From contig VFZQ01000240.1 of NCBI GenBank assembly GCA_016871135.1, forward strand, positions 1-7,694: DNA of 7,694 nt, given 5' to 3'. The notes beneath the pieces were generated by a model. It was not told the origin of the DNA. It ran no database searches and worked only from the letters and a program-made list of their open reading frames with translations. Positions 1 through 6,185 of the stretch are shown here, one piece after another (position 1 is the stretch's first letter; every line of letters starts with the position of its first letter). This stretch comes from Acidobacteriota bacterium (GTDB lineage Bacteria; Acidobacteriota; Terriglobia; Bryobacterales; Bryobacteraceae). Both the position numbers and the translations under genes were made by a program.

Positions 1-165
1 TAGGCTAGCCATGCGACAACGGGCGGCAAAATCGCGAGCACGATTTGGTCGGCGCCGGAATACACTTGTGAAGGTAGTGGCGGACGGAGCGGAAAGTTCT
101 CATACGAACCGCAATTTTTCCGCATTGATTTTGATCGAGTGCGAACCACATACTGGAGTTTCGCC

Positions 166-915
166 ATGAGTTACATCCCAGCTTTTCTCGCTCTTGCTTT
201 AGGCACCGGGCTGCACGCGCGATCTCCGTCGTACAAGCCTGGAGACCGTGTCGATGTCGACGTAATCATGGCCGGCGCGCCCGAGCGGAGGATGTGGAAG
301 CCTGGCATCGTGAAATCTTTGGATGCGGCGGTTCGGGAGGTGATCATCCTTACCGATGCGGCCACCGATAACGGAGGCCGGACAATCGGAATTCCGATGC
401 AATCGGCGGGACAGTGGATTCGACCGTCCAGTTCGCCGCGGCCCGCGCCTCCGACCCAGGCGCCAGCGCGGCAGAGCGGCTCCGCCGTTTCCGCCGCTCC
501 GCCGGAGTCCTCGTCGAACGCGGAGCCGCAGGGAATTCTGAATTGCCCGGTGGATCAACCGAAAGTAGCCGCTGGGAGCCGGCCGAATTCGCAACGCTTG
601 GCGGAAGTCATACGGTGTCTGTTCGAGGTGCGGGGGCAATCGCGCGCGGAGCGGTCTATCGAAGTCGACATTCGTTCGATTGAGATCGGGACTTCACGGG
701 CGTGCGTGCCTCGGGAGGACTTTGAGTGCGGGACACCGAGACACACGATCTTTCCCGCACTGGTGCGTTGGACAAAGACCGATTACTACACCAATTCGAT
801 CCAGTGGAGCGATAACGAGAGCGTGTTCAATTGTTTCGTTAACCCGTTCGGCCAGTGGCAATGCGGGTTAGGGCGGCGAATCCGCGATGGCCAGATTCAG
901 AATCGGCCGAGGTAG
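166..915 (+). CDS. Exported two-domain Cys protein of unknown function
   Basis: The function is not recognised. With the ATG at 166 the product has 249 residues. This start is preferred over the in-frame GTG at 139 because a GGAG lies 8 bases upstream (154-157) and because it puts a signal peptide at the exact N-terminus: hydrophobic residues 3-16 and a likely cleavage after LHA (residue 18). Residues 22-87 (from YKPGDRVDVDV to WIRP) look like a small beta-rich SH3/Tudor-like domain. Residues 88-124 are a Pro/Ser/Ala-rich linker. Residues 125-235 form a second domain with six Cys (127, 151, 180, 188, 223, 233) that could form disulfides outside the cytoplasm; it ends in an FNCFVNPFGQWQCG block. 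From memory, similar two-part proteins occur in Acidobacteriota; this was not searched. The phosphoesterase gene follows after 12 bp, so the two are probably co-transcribed. The plus-strand G excess of the neighbouring genes is not seen here. Confidence 0.7.
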   Translation: MSYIPAFLALALGTGLHARSPSYKPGDRVDVDVIMAGAPERRMWKPGIVKSLDAAVREVIILTDAATDNGGRTIGIPMQSAGQWIRPSSSPRPAPPTQAPARQSGSAVSAAPPESSSNAEPQGILNCPVDQPKVAAGSRPNSQRLAEVIRCLFEVRGQSRAERSIEVDIRSIEIGTSRACVPREDFECGTPRHTIFPALVRWTKTDYYTNSIQWSDNESVFNCFVNPFGQWQCGLGRRIRDGQIQNRPR

Positions 916-927
916 ATCCGGCCCGGC

Positions 928-1728
928 ATGAGACGCCGCGATCTATTAGCCGGATTGGCGGCTTCGGCGCCGTTCCGGTTCGCGCTGATTGGCGACCGGA
1001 CGGGGCGGGCGCAGGGGAATGTGTACGAGCGGGTGTGGGCGGAGGTGGCGGCGTCGAAGCCGGACTTCGTGGTATCGATCGGGGACACGATCGAAGGGTT
1101 AAACGATGCGACGGTGGACGCCGAGTGGGACGCGATCGAAAAGTCCACCCTGAAAATGTATAAGACATTTCCGTTCTATCATGTAGCGGGAAATCATGAT
1201 GTGTGGAGTGAGAAGTCCGAACGGGTGTATGAGAGGCGCACCGGGCGACCGGTGCGGTATTCGTTTGAGCGCGGCGGGGCGGGGTTCGTTGTGCTCGACA
1301 ACAGCCGGTCGGATGCGTTGTCGGAATCGGAGATGGCGTATTGCGATCGGGAGTTGACGCGGTTGGGGATGGCGCGGCCGAAGTTTGTATTCTTGCACCG
1401 CCCGTCCTGGTTGATTCCGGTGCGGATGGGGATGGGCGCGCATCCATTTGTGCGGCTGATGGAGAAGCATCGCGTGGACTATGTCTTCAGCGGGCATGTG
1501 CATCAGTTCCTGTCGCTGGAACGGGCGGGAGTGCGGTATGTGATGGTGGGCAGTTCGGGCGGATCGATGGATCGCGGCGTGAGCGGAGGATTTCGCGAGG
1601 GGTGGTTTTATCACTGGCTGGACGTTGCGGTCGCGGGGGCGGTGGTCACGGTTTCGGTGCGGGAGTTGGCGGGGCGCCGGACGGGGCTGGAGGAGTGGGG
1701 ACCGAACGGGTACGCAGGTCGTAGATGA
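928..1728 (+). CDS. Calcineurin-like metallophosphoesterase, Tat-like leader
   Basis: This is a 266-residue phosphoester hydrolase of the calcineurin-like (two-metal) fold. Motifs in order are GDRTG at 22-26 (Asp23), GDT at 52-54 (Asp53 as bridging ligand), GNHD at 88-91, an isolated metal-ligand His157 in FLHRP, and GHVH at 189-192. The classical first motif is D-x-H; here it is D-R-T, so one expected His ligand is missing. The N-terminus MRRRDLLAGLAAS resembles a twin-arginine leader, but the phosphoesterase core begins by residue 17, so the leader is short and export is uncertain. The only Shine-Dalgarno-like bases (GAGG, 909-912) lie rather far upstream of the ATG, within the end of the preceding gene, which fits translational coupling. 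The substrate cannot be predicted. The last 83 bp overlap the 3' end of the opposing glycosyltransferase gene. Confidence 0.88.
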   Translation: MRRRDLLAGLAASAPFRFALIGDRTGRAQGNVYERVWAEVAASKPDFVVSIGDTIEGLNDATVDAEWDAIEKSTLKMYKTFPFYHVAGNHDVWSEKSERVYERRTGRPVRYSFERGGAGFVVLDNSRSDALSESEMAYCDRELTRLGMARPKFVFLHRPSWLIPVRMGMGAHPFVRLMEKHRVDYVFSGHVHQFLSLERAGVRYVMVGSSGGSMDRGVSGGFREGWFYHWLDVAVAGAVVTVSVRELAGRRTGLEEWGPNGYAGRR

Positions 1729-3273
1729 AGATCGAGTACCCGGCTTTGGCCGTGGGGCGCATTTCTCGGAAGCGCTTGTAGAAGTCCTTGTACTTGGGCG
1801 GGAAGTAGGCGCCGTGGAGGAGCGAGGCGCTGATGGCGTGGAGTTCGGGGGCGGGCTCGTAGACGGTTATACCTTTCGCCAGCGCGTCGTTGTAGGGCGG
1901 GGCGATGGGGCGGACCTTTTGATCCCAGAAGTGACGCCAGGGGACGTCGCCGCCGAAGTAGGAGAGGCGGAATTTTTCGACGTTGTTGGATTTGGCCCAG
2001 GTATTGAGGGCTGGGAGATCCTGGCCCCAATCGAGGTTGGAGTCGGCGAGGTAGCGGAGGCCGTTGTCGGGGCCGCCGGCGGCGAGATTGAAGAACGCGA
2101 TGCCGTGAGGGAATCTTCGGCGGCAGCGAGGGCGATCAGGATCGTAGCGGTTTTCAGATGGGCTTTGGCGAGTCGCGCGACGAGAAGAGCGCCGAAGGGG
2201 AGCGCAGGAAGGATGAGACGGATGCCGAGTTGATGGCCCGATAGCGATGCGAGGGCGATGTAGAGGAGGGGCGGAAAAAGGAGGAACATCCGGCGTTCTC
2301 TGACTGCGACGATGGCGCCAGCGGCGATAGCGAGGAGAAGTCCGATCGGAACCTTGACGGCGAGGGCGGTAAGAAAATAGAGGGGCTGGGCTTGATGGAA
2401 AATTTCGCCATTGAGGTAGATCGGCGGACGTTCGGCGGAGCTGTGAAGGAGGCTGACGCAACCGCTCCAGAAGCCGGCGGGAATGGGGAGCCACTGGAAG
2501 AGTCGCGCGATCCAGGTGAAGGCGTAAGGAATGGCGGGATCGGCGAACTTGTGTTGGATTTCGACGGGGTGAAGGACGCGGGCGTCGAACTGATACGCCG
2601 CGCAGAGGCCGGCGTAGACCGTGACCGCGAAGACGGCGAGGTGTTTGATGCGTTGCGGGCGCGTGAGGATGATTACCGGCGCGATGACAGCGAGGATGAT
2701 CAGCGAGAGTTTGGCCAGGATGCCGACTAGTGTCGCGAGGGTGAGCAGCAGCATATTGCGACGGTCTGCCGCGTACCAGAAGGCGGCGTACGCACATGCC
2801 GCGGCGATGTCGTTCTTAACGAGGCTGCCGTGGGCGAGGGCGGTGGGCTCAAATGCGAATGCGGCGGCGGCTAGTAGCGCGGGCGCGGGACCGCAGTCGC
2901 CGCGCGCCCAGTGCCAGATGAGGAAGAGCGTCAGCAGCGGGAAGATCAACACCGGGAGGCGGAAGGCAGTGGTGAGGTCGTGAAGATGGGGATCCTTGAG
3001 ATCGACGAAATAGGCGCCGGCGGCGATCCATTCGCGGTGGGCTTTCCAGCGCGGGTCGTCAGGCGGAGGGATCTGCGAGGCGCGCCAGCCCGTAACGATT
3101 TTGAGAAGCGGCGCGAGGTCGGTTTCAGGAAAGACGTTCGGCGCGGTCCAGTAGAAATGCGCGGCGAGGATGTGGTTGGGCTCGTCGGCGGTCAGGCCGC
3201 CGTTGGTGGCTTGCCAGAACTGAAGCGCGAACATTGCCGCCGCGAGCGCGGCGACCTGCTTTATCCCCACCAT
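1646..3273 (-). pseudogene. GT39/PMT-like membrane glycosyltransferase, frameshifted
   Basis: This would be a polytopic membrane glycosyltransferase of the GT-C (dolichyl-phosphate-mannose mannosyltransferase, GT39) type, which moves a sugar from a polyprenyl-phosphate donor outside the inner membrane. Frame 1 starts at 3273 and gives residues 1-386: a first helix around 4-20, a loop with TADEPNH (Asp30-Glu31, where GT-C enzymes carry acidic catalytic residues), hydrophobic segments near 104-122, 128-150, 174-203, 210-227, 298-324 and 328-345, and SGHQLGIRLILPALPF at 345-360. Family-like sequence stops at Glu386 (2116) and resumes in another frame at FPHGIAFFN (from 2113), then GLRYLADSNLDWGQDL, for about 155 more residues to the TGA at 1646. 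The intact protein would have about 540 residues. Read straight on, frame 1 gives Ser/Pro/Thr-rich low-complexity sequence to 1867. The start overlaps the upstream enolase-superfamily gene by 13 bp, suggesting coupling. It may be a decaying gene or a sequencing error. Confidence 0.82.
2111..2118 (-). other. Frameshift site in the glycosyltransferase gene
   Basis: On the minus strand, GAA (Glu386, 2118-2116) is followed by two orphan bases, GA (2115-2114), and then TTC (Phe, 2113-2111), which opens the correct downstream frame. One extra base, or 3n+1 extra bases, would restore a continuous reading frame. No slippery heptamer is visible here, so programmed frameshifting is unlikely. Confidence 0.75.
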
Positions 3274-4478
3274 GTTTCGCCGGCGGCGAGGTGAGCGCGG
3301 ACGACATCAGGGTTGAGCGTGATGCCCATGCCGGGTTTCGATGTCACCCTGATGTGACCGCCCTGGATGTAAGGTTCGTCGAGGAGGAGGACCTTGTCCA
3401 TCCAGTCGCCTTTGCCGGTGACGGTTTCGGTGGCGATGTAGTCGTGAATGGTGGAGGCCCAGTTGATGTTGCCGTAGGTGTGAACCTGGCTGGCGGTGTT
3501 GTGTGTGGCGATGGGCATCCCGAAGGGGGCGGCGAAGTCCGCGATGCGTTTGGTCTCGAGGAAGCCGCCGGAGTTGCGGAGATCGGGGTTGAGGATATCG
3601 CAGCCCTGATTGACGACGAAGGGGAGGAAGCCTTCGCGGCGGGCGAGATTTTCACCCATGCAGATGGGGACTCTCGACGACGCGGTGAGGCGCTGCCAGG
3701 AGGAGGTGTAGTCGACCAGAAGCGGGTCTTCGAGCCAGAGCGGTTTGATGGACTCGACGGCTTCGGCGATTTGAATAGCGGTGCGTACGTCGTACTCCCA
3801 GTGGCAGTGGACGAGGATGTCGTGGTCGAAACCGATGGCTTCGCGGCAGTTCTCGAATCCGCGCCGGATGGCGATCAGCTCTCGCGAAGACAGGGTGCGG
3901 TTGGTAAGTTTTTCGTGCGGGAAGCCGAACTTGTGCGCGGTGAATCCGGCGGGGTTGGCTTTCACCTTTTCGGCCCAGGCTTTGCAGGAGGCTTTGTCCA
4001 TCATGTTGGATGGGGCGGAGTGATCGTAGACACGGACGCGCTCGCGGAATCGGCCGCCGAGGAGGTTGGACGAGGGCGTGTTAAGGAGTTTGCCGGCGAG
4101 GTCCCAGAGAGCCATTTCGATACCCGAAGCCGCGCGCATTAGGTTGTGAGCGGAGCCGTCGGTGCGAGCGCCGGAGAGGTTGTTGCCGCCGACGCCGAGC
4201 TTGGTGTAAATGGTGTCGATTTGCAGGGGATCTTTGCCGGTAAGCCAAGGCTTGAGGCTGTCGATTTGCTCGCGGACGCCGACGCCGGGGGAGCCGTAGG
4301 CTTCGCCGATGCCGAAGACGCCGTTGTTGGCGGTGATCTTCACGAGCGTGTAGGTGCGGCCGCCTTGCATCATCATCGTTTGGACGTTGGTGATGGAGTG
4401 TTTGCCGGCCTGGGCGGCGGCGATGTTAGCGAAGGGGAGGGCGGCGAAGCTGCTGAGGAGTTGGCGGCGTGAGAGCAT
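3261..4478 (-). CDS. Mandelate racemase/muconate lactonizing enzyme family protein
   Basis: This is a 405-residue enolase-superfamily enzyme; members abstract the alpha-proton of a carboxylate (sugar acid dehydratases, racemases, cycloisomerases). The N-terminus MLSRRQLLSSFAALPF with an Ala-rich stretch to AAAQA (residue 24) is a Tat-like signal, suggesting export. The N-terminal capping domain covers about 28-140, including GIGEAYG at 56-62. The barrel follows, with HKFG at 182-185 (candidate catalytic Lys183), LWLEDP at 247-252 (metal ligand Glu250), MGEN at 274-277 (Glu276) and ATHNT at 324-328 (candidate catalytic His326). The usual first metal ligand Asp is replaced: the strand reads LVHCHWEYD at 222-230, with His224 at that place. 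No clear Shine-Dalgarno precedes the ATG. The gene diverges from the 4515 gene across 36 bp and overlaps the downstream glycosyltransferase start. The nearest function may be sugar acid dehydratase-like; the substrate is not predictable. Confidence 0.88.
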   Translation of the reverse strand: MLSRRQLLSSFAALPFANIAAAQAGKHSITNVQTMMMQGGRTYTLVKITANNGVFGIGEAYGSPGVGVREQIDSLKPWLTGKDPLQIDTIYTKLGVGGNNLSGARTDGSAHNLMRAASGIEMALWDLAGKLLNTPSSNLLGGRFRERVRVYDHSAPSNMMDKASCKAWAEKVKANPAGFTAHKFGFPHEKLTNRTLSSRELIAIRRGFENCREAIGFDHDILVHCHWEYDVRTAIQIAEAVESIKPLWLEDPLLVDYTSSWQRLTASSRVPICMGENLARREGFLPFVVNQGCDILNPDLRNSGGFLETKRIADFAAPFGMPIATHNTASQVHTYGNINWASTIHDYIATETVTGKGDWMDKVLLLDEPYIQGGHIRVTSKPGMGITLNPDVVRAHLAAGETWWG

Positions 4479-4480
4479 GC

Positions 4481-4508
4481 TTGGCGATTATTTCATATCG
4501 GGCATAAT
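4481..4508 (+). promoter_or_regulatory. Predicted sigma70-type promoter of the HEPN-containing pair
   Basis: TTGGCG at 4481-4486 (4 of 6 matches to TTGACA) and CATAAT at 4503-4508 (5 of 6 to TATAAT) are separated by 16 bases, in an AT-richer stretch of otherwise GC-rich DNA. Transcription would begin about 7 bases past the -10 box, at or next to the ATG at 4515, so the mRNA would be leaderless or nearly so. This agrees with the absence of a Shine-Dalgarno. The same 36 bp must also hold the start signals of the divergent enolase-superfamily gene. Prediction by eye only. Confidence 0.45.
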
Positions 4509-4514
4509 TAAGTC

Positions 4515-4832
4515 ATGGCAGTGATGACTAGCTCGCTCGTGCACCAACCGAAGATCGATAAGGCGCTGAAGAAAGTCTTGCGCGCGCTGCAGCCGGATGT
4601 GGTGCGGATCCGGTATTCGCTCGAGGACAATTTCATGGGGGATCCGTCGATATTCTTTCGTGTGCTGCTGTCGGACGAGGCGGCGCAGGAGCATCATTTG
4701 CATGAGAAAGCGCAGCGGGCGATGAGGTTGATCACCGAGGCTGTCGATCCTCACGAACTCCGCTTGGAATCGTATTTCAACTATCGAAGTGTCTCCGAAC
4801 AGGAAGAGTTGCGTAATCCGATCTGGGATTGA
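4515..4832 (+). CDS. Small partner protein of the HEPN gene, putative antitoxin-like
   Basis: This 105-residue protein is not firmly recognised. It is soluble, with no signal peptide or membrane segment. Residues 12-26 look helical and 28-52 look like two strands, with a conserved-looking DPSIFFRVLLSDEA stretch at 43-56. A charged helix follows at 57-76, and the C-terminus reads YFNYRSVSEQEELRNPIWD (87-105). Its place just upstream of a HEPN-like gene (7-bp gap) is that of the nucleotidyltransferase (MNT) partner in MNT/HEPN pairs. However, the G-S-x(n)-D-x-D signature of minimal nucleotidyltransferases is absent, so it is either a very degenerate member or another fold. The antitoxin role rests on context only. 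There is no Shine-Dalgarno before the ATG at 4515; a second in-frame ATG at 4524 is possible. Confidence 0.72.
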   Translation: MAVMTSSLVHQPKIDKALKKVLRALQPDVVRIRYSLEDNFMGDPSIFFRVLLSDEAAQEHHLHEKAQRAMRLITEAVDPHELRLESYFNYRSVSEQEELRNPIWD

Positions 4833-4839
4833 TTGCAGA

Positions 4840-5340
4840 ATGGCGTATCACGACGATCTCCTGGAGCAGGCCTGGCATCTAGCGCGAAGGGAGCTGAAGC
4901 GCCCCAAACAAGCGAGCTTACGCCGGGCGATTTCAACCGGCTACTACGCTTTGTTCCATCTCTTAATTTCGGAAACGGCCAAGAATTGGAAGCGCGTCGA
5001 GGAACGGCCGACACTCGCCCGAATGTTCGAACACACGCTGATGGCGAAGGTCTGTACGAAACGGCGCGACGACCTGAGGACCTTCTTCAATACGCGAAGC
5101 ATTGGTGATCCCGCCGTTGCAGTTGAGAAACACCCGCTGAATATTTCCGAGGTGTTTGTACGTATGATGGGAAACCGGCATACCGCGGATTACGACAGTT
5201 CCGTCGAATGGGCGCGAAGCGACGTATTCGAGCAGCTCAAATACGTCCAGTCCGCTTTCGCGAGTTGGGACGTCATCCGCGAGACGCCGCTGGCGCAGCA
5301 TTTTCTTGTTACGTTGCTGCTTAAGGAGCGACGGCCCTAA
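4840..5340 (+). CDS. HEPN-like domain protein, putative toxin/RNase-type partner
   Basis: HEPN domains are four-helix bundles, often RNases in toxin-antitoxin and antiphage systems. With the ATG at 4840 this protein has 166 residues. An in-frame GTG at 4789 exists but would extend it 51 bp into the preceding gene, while MAYHDDLLEQAW gives a clean N-terminus 7 bp after the previous stop. HEPN-like features are an amphipathic helix at 4-19, the block RRAISTGYYALFHLL at 28-42 (typical S-x-YYA-x-FH helix), and RHTADYD at 112-118, which resembles the late R-x-x-ADY element of such proteins. The RNase-type R-x4-6-H motif is not exact: the nearest is R-MFE-H at 61-65, with three intervening residues. 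RNase activity is therefore uncertain, and a non-catalytic substrate-binding HEPN is possible. Its stop overlaps the stop of hpnD on the other strand by 4 bp. Confidence 0.8.
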   Translation: MAYHDDLLEQAWHLARRELKRPKQASLRRAISTGYYALFHLLISETAKNWKRVEERPTLARMFEHTLMAKVCTKRRDDLRTFFNTRSIGDPAVAVEKHPLNISEVFVRMMGNRHTADYDSSVEWARSDVFEQLKYVQSAFASWDVIRETPLAQHFLVTLLLKERRP

Positions 5341-6185
5341 TACGCGCCGACGAGTTTGCGGCCGCCGGCTTGCAGCACAAGCCACACCTTTTCAAACGTT
5401 GATAGCCGCACGCGGCGATCGAGCACGCGGTATTGGTGGGCTTCGATGCGTTGCAGAAGGCGGTAGTAGATTTGAATCAACGCCCAGAGCGAGGCGCGGC
5501 TGTCTTTGTCGACCATGCGGATAAGTGGCATCGACTGCTTGTAGTAGTCGAAGGCGCGGGCAGCTTCGAAGCGCATGAGTTCGACGAAATCGGGCGTGTA
5601 GGCAAGCTTTGACGGCGAGACACCGAAGCGGTCGAGATCCTCGGCGGGTAAATAGACGCGGCCCATTTCGAAGTCTTCGCGGACATCGCGGAGGATGTTG
5701 GTTAGCTGAAAGGCGATGCCGCACTTCTCGGCGAGTTCGAGTGCGCGGCGGTCCTTGAAGCCGAAGATGTGAACGATTGTCAGGCCAACGACGGAGGCGA
5801 CGCGGTAGCAGTATTGATAAAGATCGTCGAAGGTGTGGATGGTGCGGGGCTTCAAATCGCTTGAGACGCCATCAATCATGGCGTGGAAGTATTCGTGCGG
5901 GATATTGTAGCGTTTGACGGCGTCGTGGAAGGCCGGCCAGACGGGGTGATCGGCGTATTTGCCGTTTAGCGCGCTGGCCAGATCGGCGCGCCATTCGTCC
6001 ATGGTTTCTTCGGTTGAGGTATCGGTTTCGTCGCTGAGATCGTCGCAGTAGCGCATGAAGGCGTACATGGCGCACATGGCGTCGCGTTGGTCGTCACGAA
6101 GGAGGACGAAGGAGTAGTAAAAATTCTTGGCGCGAGCGCGGGCGGTTTCGCGGCAGTAGACGTAAGACTCGGCTAGGGTGATCAT
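5337..6185 (-). CDS. hpnD: Presqualene diphosphate synthase HpnD
   Basis: This enzyme condenses two farnesyl diphosphates to presqualene diphosphate, the first step of the HpnCDE route to squalene for hopanoid-type lipids. The 282 residues match the usual length. It is a squalene/phytoene synthase fold with two Asp-rich Mg-diphosphate motifs: DDLSDE at 48-53 and NILRDVRED at 163-171 (Asp167, Asp171), followed by GRVYLP at 175-180. The N-terminal CRETARARAKNFYYSF (11-26) is the substrate-lining region typical of the family. Assignment as HpnD rather than phytoene synthase rests on the NILRDVREDFEMGRVYLP form of motif II and on the HpnC neighbour. The ATG overlaps the hpnC stop as ATGA, so the two are translationally coupled. 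It converges on the HEPN gene with a 4-bp stop overlap and no terminator is visible between them. Confidence 0.93.
   Translation of the reverse strand: MITLAESYVYCRETARARAKNFYYSFVLLRDDQRDAMCAMYAFMRYCDDLSDETDTSTEETMDEWRADLASALNGKYADHPVWPAFHDAVKRYNIPHEYFHAMIDGVSSDLKPRTIHTFDDLYQYCYRVASVVGLTIVHIFGFKDRRALELAEKCGIAFQLTNILRDVREDFEMGRVYLPAEDLDRFGVSPSKLAYTPDFVELMRFEAARAFDYYKQSMPLIRMVDKDSRASLWALIQIYYRLLQRIEAHQYRVLDRRVRLSTFEKVWLVLQAGGRKLVGAY

Noticed and set aside
11..169. 52-codon plus-strand open frame (MRQRAAKSRARF...) whose TGA overlaps the ATG at 166
   Set aside because: The ATGA overlap is suggestive, but the peptide is only a basic, low-information sequence with no visible Shine-Dalgarno or motif; the first 165 bases otherwise show no supportable gene.
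839..1447. 202-codon minus-strand open frame opposite the phosphoesterase
   Set aside because: Pro/Thr/Ser/Arg-rich, with no family resemblance; the plus strand has all later phosphoesterase motifs.
2100..2130. Programmed -1 ribosomal frameshift in the glycosyltransferase
   Set aside because: No X-XXY-YYZ slippery heptamer is seen at the junction, and family members known to me are single-frame; mutation or sequence error is simpler.
1625..2233. 202-codon plus-strand open frame opposite the glycosyltransferase
   Set aside because: Arg/Gly/Val-rich shadow translation in GC-rich DNA; the opposite strand carries the conserved DSNLDWGQDL signature.
3234..4142. 302-codon open frame on the plus strand opposite the enolase-superfamily gene
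   Set aside because: It mirrors codon periodicity of the minus-strand gene; its translation is Gly/Val/Asp/Glu-rich with no recognisable motif, while the minus strand encodes a complete enzyme.
5330..5350. Terminator between the convergent HEPN gene and hpnD
   Set aside because: The genes overlap by 4 bp and I see no stem followed by a T-run on either strand.
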